Positions 31,765 through 42,681 of a DNA stretch of 64,000 bases are shown here, in pieces. The stretch spans positions 1,317,001 to 1,381,000 of the forward strand of contig JAKUDP010000025.1 in assembly GCA_022570795.1 (NCBI GenBank), read 5' to 3'. Made by a program: the position numbers and the translations under genes. Source of the DNA: Sphaerulina vaccinii (taxonomy: Eukaryota; Ascomycota; Dothideomycetes; Mycosphaerellales; Mycosphaerellaceae). The notes below the pieces were generated by a model. It was not told the origin of the DNA, did no database searches, and saw only the letters and a program-made list of their open reading frames with translations. Position 1 is the first letter of the stretch. The number at the start of each line of letters is the position of its first letter.

Positions 31765-34700
31765 TCATATCATAAGACTACTAACCTTTCTTTGATGCCC
31801 TGGGTAAGCCTGGTGATGGCTTTCCATACTAGGGCTTCCTTGTGTTCCATTCCCGTAAAGCGTCTGCGTGCTATCCATCCACTGAGGACCTCTCAGTCGT
31901 CTTTCCTGTTCAAAGACGTTCCAATGCTTCATGATAATCTTGCTCGAGTCGAATTGTCCTTCTTCGGTGTGTCCGCCTTTACCGGCGCCCTTCTTCTCAC
32001 CGGCTGCTTGACGTGTGTCACCCCAACTGAAGTCGTCAAAATGCCAGAATGCATAGGTGGGCAGGAGTAAGTTCCAGACTGGGAGAGACAGCAGATAGAT
32101 CAGCATCCACACGACGTAGGAGATGCGGTGGGCTGTGATGACAATGAGGACACCGGGTAGACCGAGGATGAGAGCAAGAAGGATAAGAGGGATGACTGGC
32201 GCTGCGGTGTTTTCGATTGCGGCTTTGATCGCGAGAGCAACTAGAGATGAGTTAGCGATACTGTGCAATTCGGTATGAGGAGCACATAAGGTTTGCTATA
32301 CTTACTGACGTAGATGGTGAAGCTGATAGCAGCCGGCAACACCAGCGTTCCTATCAGCTCGATGAAGACAACAAACTGCATGGAGAAGCAGAAAGTACCA
32401 CAGAGATCGCGGACTAGCACCAGCTCCATGAGATTGTGTACTGTCGAGTTGATCCATCGACGTCGCTGCGAAAGCAAGACCTTGAAGGTGTCCGGCACTG
32501 TCGTTTTGCAAACAGCTTGAGGAATGAACATCTGCTTTCTCTTCGGGAATGTCTTCAACATGAGCGTCGAGAGGTATCGATCTTCTCCAAGCAGCAACAA
32601 GTTCTTCTTGTGCAAGGTATCCACGACGTTCTCCGAGTAGTGCTCAACGATATCAGGATTGGCCAGAATAGGTACCCAGTAGTTCTTGCCACCCTTTGGT
32701 GCCTTGATGCGGTACATGCAGAAACAACCTGGTAAACAAGTCACACCACCAAAGACAGACTCAAAAGCCTTGGCTTGGTGATGGGAGATGAAGTATTCGA
32801 AGACTTGGATCATAGAGACCCACGATGCGCGTTTGTTGGCAATCTTGGTCTCGCCACAGAGACCCATGATTTCAGGATCCTTGACCATGGCAGAGACCAT
32901 ATGGGTGACAGAGTCGGGGAAGACCTTGGTATCAGCGTCAACCATGAGTACTATCTCGTAGAAGTCCGGTGAGATTCCAGTAAGCTTCCAGATACCATTG
33001 AACATCTCGTATTCCAGCTCAGTCATGCGCTCATCGAACATAACCTTCTGCAAGAAGGACATGAGAATGATCTGCGAATCACGCTTGCCTCTGTTTCCTG
33101 GCTTCGAAGTAGTAGCCTCAGCTTCGGTGCCACATTTGACGACCACAATCATGGGGACTCGCTGTTGACGTTCGAGAGGGATTCTGCTGTCTGCACCATA
33201 GTCGTAGAAGCCGCAGTAGACCTTAGCCATGTTGTGTCGCTTGCTTCCCGAGGCCACCGCGACATACGAGTAAGGCTGCACCTCGTCCGGAAGCACAGAG
33301 TGGTCCTTCATCATGCTAACACAAGCATCGGGAGTTGACATTGATTCGCCTTTACCTTGAATCAGACCATCACACACCACGTAGATGAGCTTGTGACTGT
33401 TCGGGTAATCTGTCATGGCAATGCTGTCAAGCGTGGTACGGATGCCCTCGGGGCCTTCGGAGTATGCTGTGACAAGGCAGATTGTGTGTGCAAGTGGGAA
33501 GCCATATGGCTGCCAGTCCGGAGGTGGCTGTGGCACGACAGCTTCGTGAATGAAGCCTTGTGGTCCACGAGTGTCCATCTCCCCATGCATCACACTACTG
33601 TATCGCTGCGCAGAAGATCCATAGTTGTTCGACTCCATCAAGCTGGCACGGCTTTCGGAGTATCGTCCTTCTGTGCCGTAGACTCCCAGTGTACCTTCGG
33701 ACCTGTTCATTTGACCATAGATTGAGGCAGCATTACCGACAGTCAACCTATTGTTTGAGGTAGAGGTCACCATGGTAGTTGGAGTAACACTGCTCTTCCT
33801 GTTTCCGCGGTCTATGGCATATGGACTCGTGAATCGAGACGTGGTAGGCAAGAAGCTTGCGCGCTTACTCGATCGATCGGTTCCTGTTGTTGAAGCTGGG
33901 TCTGTAATCTTGGGAGGCTGCCTGTAGATGTCCTCAGACCAGTCTTCGATCTGATCCTGTCGCGCTTTCTTGTCCTTGGTCATGCTCGTCTTGGCAGCAG
34001 CATACTTTTTGCTGAGGAACCACTCAAACAACAAGGCCATGAAGAACTTCGCCACGACGATACCGAGGATGAAGATCAACGAGACATAGAGTACAACCTT
34101 TGAGGCAATGCATCCGACAGTCTCAGTGTCGATCGAGCCGACCTTGATGATATCTTGGAAACACTCCGCAGCTTGCTTGTTGTCTCCAGAGGCAAATGCA
34201 AGCGTAACATCTTTTCCGCGCACAGCAGCATTGTCGCGTATCTGGTCAAACTTGGCTGGGTACGATACTTGAGTCTTGTTGAACCAGTTCAACAGATCCA
34301 GGTCAAGGACATCTCCAGAGTACACCATAAGGTTTCTCGATGAGTTCCGCACATCGTCCCAGTTGAAGTAGACGTCTCCAGACGATCGCAGGCCATAGAA
34401 CGCATCTCGAGAGCTACGCGATGTGTGACAAGCATAGCCAAGATAGTATGGAATCGACATGTTTGGGGTAGAGCTTCCGTCCTGCTTGTACATGTTGCAC
34501 GGGAAGTACCAAGCAAGATTTCCGTCGCTGTCAGTCGTCACATCCGAGTTTGGTGCAGCCGTGATGAGTCCTTTGCAGGCGCCATTCACATTCTGGAACA
34601 GAAAGCTGCCGTCCATACCAGCTCCAGGTGGGTCTGCATCGAAAAGGACGTTACTCGTGGCGGGAATACCTCTGGCAAGAGGATGTTGACTTCTCGTCAG

Positions 34701-35741
34701 ATCATAAGCCTTGCCATGGAAGATCATGTACCCAGGTCCGACCTTATTGATTCGCAATCGCAAAGGACCTCCGGAAGGACATACAGTAGCTGTGAATCCG
34801 AAGGTAAGGTAACCAACAAACAGCATGATGAGTAGGATAATTGAGATCAGTCCAATCTTTTCACGCCATGCGCGCTGGGCCTCCTTTGCCTTCTTGCCGA
34901 AACATCGTAGGAACACATTGGGTGCCCAGAATGTGACCATATGACAGTATGTGCCCCAGAGCGTAGGAGTGCCGTTGGCTTGCTTGATCTTTTGCTTTCG
35001 CTCTTCCTTCTCCTCTCGTTCTCGCTCTTTCTTGGACAGGTTTCTAGTAAGCTTGTTTGGGTTGCGTTTGCTAGCACTTTTCCCAGACTTGCCACGCTTG
35101 AGACCGTCCTTCTCGTTAAGAGGGATTCTCTCCTCGCCGCCATTCTTGAGAGATGGGTCAGAGCTCAATGTCTCTAGATCTGCTTCTAGCTGTGGATCAC
35201 GGCCCGTGGTGGATGGCATGACATTCATGTTCGACTGCTGCACTCGCTTGCGGTAGTAATAGTCGGGATCATCAGGATCCATGCGTCGCCTCTCCGGTCT
35301 TACCAGACTCTTCTTGCGATTGAGGTCATCTTGCCTTCGGGCGCCTGCGTCCATCATAGGATCTCGGTCGTTATGCTGCGGCGAATAAGGCGAAGGCGGG
35401 ATGTTGTTTGGGCGCACCTGAGGCCCGTATCCATCGCCCTTTCGAGGCTTCTCGTTGTATATCTCGCGAGGCGCACTTGACATTGGCTGTTGCCTCTGTG
35501 TCGAACTTTGCCTGCGTTGCCTCTGATGGCTGTTCAAGTCTTCGACAGCCCTTTCGCGCCGCGCACTGCTGGTTCTGCGTGTTCGGGGTGCAGTACTGCG
35601 AAATGCTGGGTGATCGCGCTCTTCCTGACCAGCAGATGTCCTCCGTTGTCGTGATCCAGATGACCGCCGAGTTGTGTTTGCAGTCGGACGGCCTGAGGAA
35701 TCTCTCCTTCGCGACGAGTCTGGTCTGGCATTTGACGACAT
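31765..35741 (-). CDS. Class IV chitin synthase (yeast Chs3-like)
   Basis: Two exons, 32306-35741 and 31765-32240, with a 65-nt intron (GTAAGT to CTCTAG) encode 1303 residues. A long Arg/Ser-rich disordered N-terminus (about 1-250) is followed by membrane segments. Next comes a cytochrome b5-like region, then another membrane segment (VVLYVSLIFILGIVVAKFF). The catalytic GT2 domain contains VDADTKV, LLLGEDRYLS and QRRRW. Exon 2 supplies the final membrane helices and the tail (YAFWHFDDFSWGDTR). This arrangement is that of division 2, class IV enzymes, which make much of the wall chitin and depend on a Chs4/Skt5-type activator. A Sel1-repeat activator candidate is the next gene to the right. 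Confidence 0.92.
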
Positions 35742-38364
35742 ATTGGCTCAGCGGGTCTAGCGAAAGTCACCGCGCATTCCAGTCGGTGTTTCTTGGTACC
35801 ACAATACAACTCCACCCAGAAGTCCTCTTCTCCTCTTTATACACTGATTATGCGATTATGAACCGATCGTAGAATGGCCAGGCTCGGCTGGCGGGGTGTC
35901 TGCGTGGTATGAATCGGCTGTCAGGCTGAATGTTGATATTCCGCCTCCGGCTGTGTTTACAGCGGCGAATGGAGGAGATTCGAGGTCGCAAGGCAAAAAT
36001 GCGTGAGTCGGTATCAAACGAGAGTCGCAGTCCAAACAACAACGAGTGACATGAAAACACACAACAGCAACTTCCAACTTTGCTGGTTCGTCGCTGACGG
36101 ATGAGAAGACGGTGGTTGCCCTGGAGGAGAGAGCAGACAAGGATGTGCACTGATTTGTCCGTGAGAGCCAAGGACTGGAGCGACGCCCCTGAGCCGCTAG
36201 CGAAGACACTGTGGAGTGGCGATTGTTTCTATTTACAAAACAGCTCAACCACCTGCGCAAGCGGCCAAGCTATGGACTTGACTGCATGAACTACAGCCCG
36301 CTCTTCCATTTCAAGACGATAGAAAAAATCTGTCCTTCTGCCCGCATCTGTGTAGCATGAGGGAGGAATGATGAAAGAACAGATGTTTGCACTACGTGAT
36401 CCGGACAATTGGGAAATACAGGGTGTTTTGAGTGCGACGGGACTCCCTGCTGAAGATCTTTCTGCGACAACCTTGTCCTTCGCTAGCTTCCGATGTCTCT
36501 AGAGTGGCATGGCTTGGTATATGGAAGAAGAAGACATGAGCGCTGCTTGGTGGTGGCAAGAAGCGCACGACAAGGCTGTTAGTGACATTCTTCTCCTTCG
36601 GTGCTGCTGCTGTGTTCAACGTACACAACGAAGAACGGTCAAGTGACGATATCGATAGTATCCTGCAGCATGATGCCGTGTCCAGCAGAGAGTTTCGATG
36701 TCCACGTTTTCCATACAGCTGCCGAACATCCGAACCAAGTGTTCCTTCGCGCCTCTTCTTCTCGTGTTCCTTCTACAAGAAAAGAACACAGCCTCATACC
36801 ATACCGTAGCAGAGACAGAATCGCCTTCGAAGCCGCAGAGTCCAAATCGGATCTTGACATATCCTGTCTTGGCCTTCGCTGGCGCTGATGTATCGTCCGG
36901 TCTCCCGAACGTGTGTCATCATGGTGCCTTGTCATTCGTCGATGTGCTTTCACATTAGGAGTTGACACTAAATCCTCTTGCTTCATTTCTCAGGATGCAT
37001 GATGATGCCACACACTATTATGGAGGCTTCTCGGGCGTCTATCAGTGTGACCGTAAGGCTGGCCGTCTGTCTGCAGGATTCATCCAGGCGTACAAGATGT
37101 GCCAGTGTGCACGATCTCGCTGTCAGGCTGTAGCCAGCATCCCGACTAGGTAGCTCTTTTGGTTGCACAGCAGGGGAGCAAATCCTTGCATAGACACCAC
37201 AGTAGTCTCAGATGGCGTAGTCTTCCTTGTCTAGTCCAACTGCAGTAGTCAGTATCTCTTCGCGGAGGTAACCTCACTCCGTATTGACGCCCGCATGAAA
37301 ACGAGCGAGGACGAGCGAAGAAGGCAGCAAGTCGATCATCTTCCTACGCGCGCAAGACCCATCCTTCAGAGTCATCATCAGGTACAAAGCCTACTGCAGC
37401 CGCGCCCATGTTGAATGTTCCACTTCGAGGGAGTGCATCAGCGTAAGGCATCAAAAAGACCACATCATCCCTTCTCCTGGCGCACAACGATACACTTGGG
37501 TTGCTGTGGAGTATATCGTACCCATAAGTTCATAACTTGCCATTATAGGAACATTCCTTGCCGGATCACCGAAACTGAACCAAACTCCGTGTCTCCACGA
37601 GTACGAGTCTGTTCCATACACCACCGCCTGACTGCAGCTGGCGCTTCTTCATCAGCTTTGTTTCCTTCAACTTACCTCAACTTGTCTGCTGCTGGTCTGC
37701 AGATCTTGTTACATCTCTTGGCTTGCATTGCATCTCTTGGACGATACATCTGGTACGTGTTTCCACTGAGCAAAACGAACTTTTCCTTGGCCATTGTTGG
37801 CAAGTCTTGTCATTCCTCAATGCTACAAAGAAGACAATCGATCCGTAATCGTCTCACCTTGGCTTGTTGATCTCATGGCTGACGCATGCCACAAAGAAAC
37901 TCGGCAGCCACCGCTTCCGTTTAGCACTTGCAGTTGCTGGTCTGATCAGGCTGTCGTTGTTGCATTTTGGCATCATTTCGAAACGAAGAACGAACTCTTC
38001 CTCAACCTCACATCCCATCCCATCGATCGAGCACCAAATCTCTGAAACGCAATTCGAATTCTTACTAGCACCCACCACCACGACCACCACGACCTTCCCA
38101 ATAGACCTCAAATTCTCCACTACTGCACGCTGATCGCTGGCGTCCGCGGACCCTGCGTAGTCCATCTCCACCAAATCCTCGATCGCTAGACTTTGCCCTA
38201 AAGCCTCCGACTAGGCCAGACTCTCTTTTCTGCATTCTTGTACCACTATAGGGGCCACTGGGTAATAGAGTAGATCTGTGGAAGCGACGATATCAATACG
38301 AGGTCACGACAACGACTACGTGAACTTTTTAGCTGGGAAATATAAGCGCAAGTACAGCGCCGCC
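35742..38364. promoter_or_regulatory. 2.6-kb divergent intergenic region (chitin synthase / Skt5-like activator)
   Basis: No supported coding gene lies here. Overlapping open frames of up to 150 codons on both strands lack motifs. Several pyrimidine-rich tracts near 37900-38220 precede the activator start. The length is unusually large for this window and may hold long 5'UTRs, UTR introns or shared enhancers. Confidence 0.4.
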
Positions 38365-40533
38365 ATGGCGCAAACAGACAGTGCATACAACCACGAATTG
38401 CCTCCGAGAGCCGCCTCGCCGAGTGGTAGTCTGCAGTGGGAGCCCAAGGATGGGCAGTTGACTGGTCACAATCAAGAGGAAGGCAAACCTGGCACGCCGA
38501 CCAATGGAGAGTATGTACACAACCGCTATCTGTCTGGCAGCACAATTGAGACATCACCGCCACGAGACTCGTTGTCTGTAAAGAGAAAGCCAATTCCTTC
38601 TAGTCTACAAGCCGATCATGGCCATGGACCGGAAGTGCGGATACAACAGGCCCCGGCAAGTCCTGTCAACATAAGTCCAGGACAGATGGGTGGTCATATG
38701 GAAGGCGAGCGAGCGTCTATACACGTGAGCGAGGAAGAACGGAGAGGTTCGAGAGGTACTGCAACTCCAGACTCTGGCTACATGGGCAGTGGCACATCAA
38801 TGCCAGTTAGGCCAGCACCGAAGGTACCAAATGGCGACTCGAGCCATAGTCGAAAGTCTTCTGGCTCGTTTGATCCCAATCGGATTGATGAGGAAGGAGA
38901 GGAACGAGATGGTGCACTGGACAGTCCCGGCCTGCAATACCACGCCTTCCCTGAGATGGCGAAGAAGCCGAACAATCGAGCCTCGCAGGCAACCACACAC
39001 TCAACCGAATCCGGGTCGTCAGGCGAAGGTAAACATCGCTCGTCCAACTCACTACCTGGCCAAGGTGGTCTTGGAGTACCGCGGATACGGACCGGACTGT
39101 CACGACCAGCATCAGCATATACACTCAATGCCGATCGAGGGAGAACACTTTCGCCCTTGAGTGCTCAGGACTCCGATTCACATTCGCCAATCCGCAGTGG
39201 TCGAGCACTCTCCGGCCAACGAGGTTCGCCTCTTGCCAGGCCTCAAAGCTATGTTGAATTGCTTGCCAATGTGCCTTACAACCAGCAGATTGCTCCCAAT
39301 GGCCAGCTCAACAATGCCGGCTTACAGTCCGCGGTAGGTAGTGCAGCCAGCTTACTTGACACCAGGAAAACTCTCGACATGTACCGCGCAAATGTCAAGA
39401 AGACCCATGATGCTGCAGTGCAATACGAGTTCGCCATCTTCATGATCAACGCGGCTCGCGATGCGACACCTGAAGATGGTCTCGATCCGGCAGATTTGAC
39501 GAATGAAGCCAAGCATATCTTACAAAAGTTGTCAGATCGTGCGTACCCATTTGCACAATACTATCTGGCAGATGGATACTTCAGCGGACTGTTCAACAAG
39601 GGAAAGCCCGATTACGATAAGGCGTTCCCACTTTTTGTTGCCGCTTCGAAACACGGACATGCAGAGGCTGGGTATCGTGCAGCTTTGTGCTACGAATTCG
39701 GCTGGGGTTGTGCAAAGTCATATCCCAAAGCTGTACAGTTCTACAGAGCCACTGCTTCAAAGAACCACCCCGGAGCTGCGACACGACTTGGACTTGCACA
39801 AATCAGAGGAGATATGGGTCTCGATTTCAGGATTAGGAATGTCTATCGAGATGGTGTCAAGTGGTTGAAGCGAGCTGCGGAGAGTGCCGACCCTCAGTAC
39901 AATGCTGGACCTTTTGAGCTCGGGATGTTATATCTTACCGGGTATGGAGACGACATCTTCAAGGACGAAGCGTATGCTGCGCAACTCATCACTCATGCCG
40001 CAGAGCTGGGTCACGTACAAGCCAACTTTATGATGGGACAGGCGTACGAGAACGGATTGCACGGCTTGCCGAAGGATGCGGCACTCAGTGTACACTTCTA
40101 CAATGGAGCTGCATCGCGCGGGCATGTAGAAGGCATGATGGCTCTCTGTGCATGGTATATGGTTGGTGCAGAGCCTGTACTTGAACGAGATGAAGCGGAA
40201 GCCTACGCCTGGGCGAAGTTGGCTGCTGAGACAGGTATGTGCGACGTCAACTACAAAATGAACGCTACTGACACCTCATGTGCCACAGGCTGGGCAAAGG
40301 CTGAATACGCCGTCGGCTACTTCACAGAAATGGGCATCGGATGCCGTCGCGACCCTCTCGAAGCTAATGTCTGGTATGTGCGAGCGGCGGATGCAGGTAA
40401 TGAAACAGCGAAGCAACGATTGGCGATTATAAGAGCTGCAGCGAGTGGTGACCCGGGCATACCAATGAGCACTGCACCTGCAAAGAGTCGAGATTTGACG
40501 AGTGGCGGGAAGAAGAAGTGGGGCATATTCTAG
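38365..40533 (+). CDS. Sel1-repeat chitin synthase activator (Skt5/Chs4-like)
   Basis: Exons 38365-40234 and 40289-40533 encode 704 residues. The 54-nt intron (GTATGT to CCACAG) is in frame, so it can be misread as coding. The start at 38365 has a CGCCATGGCG context; the open frame before it lacks an ATG. A disordered Ser/Pro-rich N-terminus (about 1-310) precedes the conserved block ANVKKTHDAAVQYEFAIFMI. Several Sel1 (TPR-like) repeats follow, such as AQYYLADGYFSGLFN, AGYRAALCYEFGWG and ANFMMGQAYENGLHG. This is the layout of fungal Chs4/Skt5/Chf proteins that activate or localise Chs3-type enzymes. The C-terminus (KKKWGIF) is not a CaaX box, unlike yeast Skt5. Confidence 0.85.
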   Translation: MAQTDSAYNHELPPRAASPSGSLQWEPKDGQLTGHNQEEGKPGTPTNGEYVHNRYLSGSTIETSPPRDSLSVKRKPIPSSLQADHGHGPEVRIQQAPASPVNISPGQMGGHMEGERASIHVSEEERRGSRGTATPDSGYMGSGTSMPVRPAPKVPNGDSSHSRKSSGSFDPNRIDEEGEERDGALDSPGLQYHAFPEMAKKPNNRASQATTHSTESGSSGEGKHRSSNSLPGQGGLGVPRIRTGLSRPASAYTLNADRGRTLSPLSAQDSDSHSPIRSGRALSGQRGSPLARPQSYVELLANVPYNQQIAPNGQLNNAGLQSAVGSAASLLDTRKTLDMYRANVKKTHDAAVQYEFAIFMINAARDATPEDGLDPADLTNEAKHILQKLSDRAYPFAQYYLADGYFSGLFNKGKPDYDKAFPLFVAASKHGHAEAGYRAALCYEFGWGCAKSYPKAVQFYRATASKNHPGAATRLGLAQIRGDMGLDFRIRNVYRDGVKWLKRAAESADPQYNAGPFELGMLYLTGYGDDIFKDEAYAAQLITHAAELGHVQANFMMGQAYENGLHGLPKDAALSVHFYNGAASRGHVEGMMALCAWYMVGAEPVLERDEAEAYAWAKLAAETGMCDVNYKMNATDTSCATGWAKAEYAVGYFTEMGIGCRRDPLEANVWYVRAADAGNETAKQRLAIIRAAASGDPGIPMSTAPAKSRDLTSGGKKKWGIF

Positions 40534-41181
40534 AAGAGTGCCAATAATCGTAATGTGGTCAAGAACGTCGGCTGGGGAGTTGTCAAAACCAGCACTGGGA
40601 CATTCTGGCGATCTGAAGACGATGAAGCGGAACTTCGAAATCTGGTAAAGATACGTCAGGCACTGGGGTTGAAAAGGTGGGAGAGGACATTGTTACCATC
40701 GGCATCATCGTCTATCATTTGGGCAATGGCAGGGAAAAGAAGTGTACAGACTCTGGTTGGGAAAAAGGGAACAGCTCAGGGCTGCTAATTGGTCTGCATG
40801 ATGGGGCAAGGCGCACGAAAGCATGACTGCATCTTTATCGGGCTGGACTCTTGGTGTGATCATAGTTCGAGATACTCCATATTGCGATTCCATGTTTTCT
40901 GTGGTCGACTTGAACGCGACATGAATGGTGAGTAGCAAAGTTTATGGTTCAGATGCTGAAATTTGGTAGAGCAGTCGCGTGGTCGTGCCTTCCACGTGGA
41001 TCAAATTCAGATGGTACTGCCTATTCAAGTGCGCGTATTACGACTCTCACACGACAACATATACTTCGAAGTCCGCCGATCACACGACAACATATACTTC
41101 GAAGTCCGCCGATTCATGAAGAACTTCCGAATTTACTTACGAGCTGTACTCGCCTGAGCTTCAACTCAAGAACAACGCACG
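40534..41181. other. Intergenic region with promoter of the exonuclease-like gene
   Basis: No coding gene seen. It holds the 33-bp tandem duplication described separately. Confidence 0.4.
41048..41113 (+). repeat. Perfect 33-bp tandem duplication containing a TATA-like motif
   Basis: The unit CACACGACAACATATACTTC (20 of 33 bases shown) occurs twice head to tail at 41048-41080 and 41081-41113. Each copy carries CATATACTTCGAAG, resembling a TATA box, and lies 70-135 bp before the ATG at 41182. It is a recent duplication, since the copies are identical. Confidence 0.8.
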
Positions 41182-42402
41182 ATGTCCTGCATCACGGAGC
41201 TGTCCACCACGTGCTCTGCGCTGACCATTGCGGAGTGCAAGGAGAAATACAACTACCATGCGCTCAGGTTCTCCAAGGAGATACAACAAGCCATCCATGC
41301 TCATGGTCCAAAGGTGAAGCCATTTCGATCCGACTATTTGGCGTGGCTTACCTTGTGGCGTTACGACTCGATCAGAACGATACTTCGGCCTATGTACAAC
41401 AATGATGAATGCAAATTCCGTGGCGCTTACCGGAAGCTTTCAGATGTTGACATCTCAAACCAAGACGAGGCTTCCCAGGACATTGCCAGATTTGAAGCGA
41501 AATCAACGAAGACCTCTCATCGCAATAGGGGCCATGGGGCATTGTACGCCTTGGTCCGGGATCTGGTTAAGGAACAGCCATCACTCAGTACAGCTAGTGA
41601 CTTTCTGCTGGTTGCCATAGACTGTGAAGGAGTGAACGAACAAGGAGGCCGAGGGATTTCAGAATTCGGCATGGCAGTCATGGAAACACGCGATCTCTTC
41701 CCAACTGGTACTGCGAAGTATGGCGAAGGTGGCATCCAACCCAATCACTGGGTCTTGTCCCCGAAGAAACGAATGCGAAAACGTCTGTTCTGTAAGCGAA
41801 TCGGGACGACTCAAGCGTTGCTTCCAGACCACATTCGAAAATGCCTGCCCCTCGACCGCAAGATCATAATCGTTGGTCACGGCGTCCAGGTTGATATGCA
41901 AAGTTTGCAAGAGATTGGCATGCCTATCGAGGACATACCGGGATTCGCAGGCACAGTCGACACATTTGAGCTGGCCGAAAAGATGCTTCGTGAAGAATGC
42001 ACCCTCAAAGCCCTGCTTACCAGACTGCGAATTCCGCATGCGCAATTGCACAACCCGATAAATGACGCACACTTTGCTTTGCAGGCTCTCCTTGGTCTGT
42101 TATACGTGCAGCATTGCCAGAGGGCTGCCCCTGAGACTTCTCGACATCCACTATTGAGGTTCGACGAGATTGCCAGAGCACGCCTGCCCAGCGCAACGGA
42201 TTTGAAGCAGTTTGGGGTCGATGAAGAGGAGGAGTCAAAGGTGTATCTTGGTACTTCGAGAAGAGTTATACGACGAAGGAAGAAGGCTCAGGCGTGTTGT
42301 GATCCTTCAACCTCAATGACACCCTTGGCCAAGGCAGCAGTAACAAACACCTTCCCGATCAGGCTTGACACTCGCGATGATCCGCCCCTAGCGCAACAAT
42401 GA
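41182..42402 (+). CDS. DEDDh exonuclease-like protein (Gfd2/YDR514C-type)
   Basis: An intronless gene of 406 residues. The catalytic acids of a DEDDh 3'-5' exonuclease fold can be placed: D147 and E149 in VAIDCEGV, D238 in VGHGVQVDMQSL, and H290/D295 in LHNPINDAHFAL. The layout resembles fungal Gfd2/YDR514C-like proteins, which carry an RNase H-like fold and whose substrates are poorly known. There is a basic C-terminal stretch (RRVIRRRKKAQ). No signal peptide, so cytosolic or nuclear is likely. Confidence 0.8.
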   Translation: MSCITELSTTCSALTIAECKEKYNYHALRFSKEIQQAIHAHGPKVKPFRSDYLAWLTLWRYDSIRTILRPMYNNDECKFRGAYRKLSDVDISNQDEASQDIARFEAKSTKTSHRNRGHGALYALVRDLVKEQPSLSTASDFLLVAIDCEGVNEQGGRGISEFGMAVMETRDLFPTGTAKYGEGGIQPNHWVLSPKKRMRKRLFCKRIGTTQALLPDHIRKCLPLDRKIIIVGHGVQVDMQSLQEIGMPIEDIPGFAGTVDTFELAEKMLREECTLKALLTRLRIPHAQLHNPINDAHFALQALLGLLYVQHCQRAAPETSRHPLLRFDEIARARLPSATDLKQFGVDEEEESKVYLGTSRRVIRRRKKAQACCDPSTSMTPLAKAAVTNTFPIRLDTRDDPPLAQQ

Positions 42403-42681
42403 GTATGCATATATACTTTAGCTGGACTTCACATCTCCGTCTTCTAAGGCTCGAAGGAAATGGTCGTTGCCGCCCTTGCATTGTTCTTGCGCCGAGCAGC
42501 GTAGATTACACCGAGAATCAGAGATACTTCAGGTTTGGGACCAATACTTCTAATCGTTATCCATTGCCACGCGGATAGGATGTGAGCGATTCAGCCCCGC
42601 TTTGAGTAGCGTAGACAAAGTTCAACGCTGGGGAGGCTGCAACGACCAGTTCCCTCGACCCTGTTCTTCAACACAGCGACA

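Noticed and set aside
38278..38364. N-terminal extension of the Sel1 protein from a GTG
   Set aside because: No ATG; the ATG at 38365 has an excellent start context.
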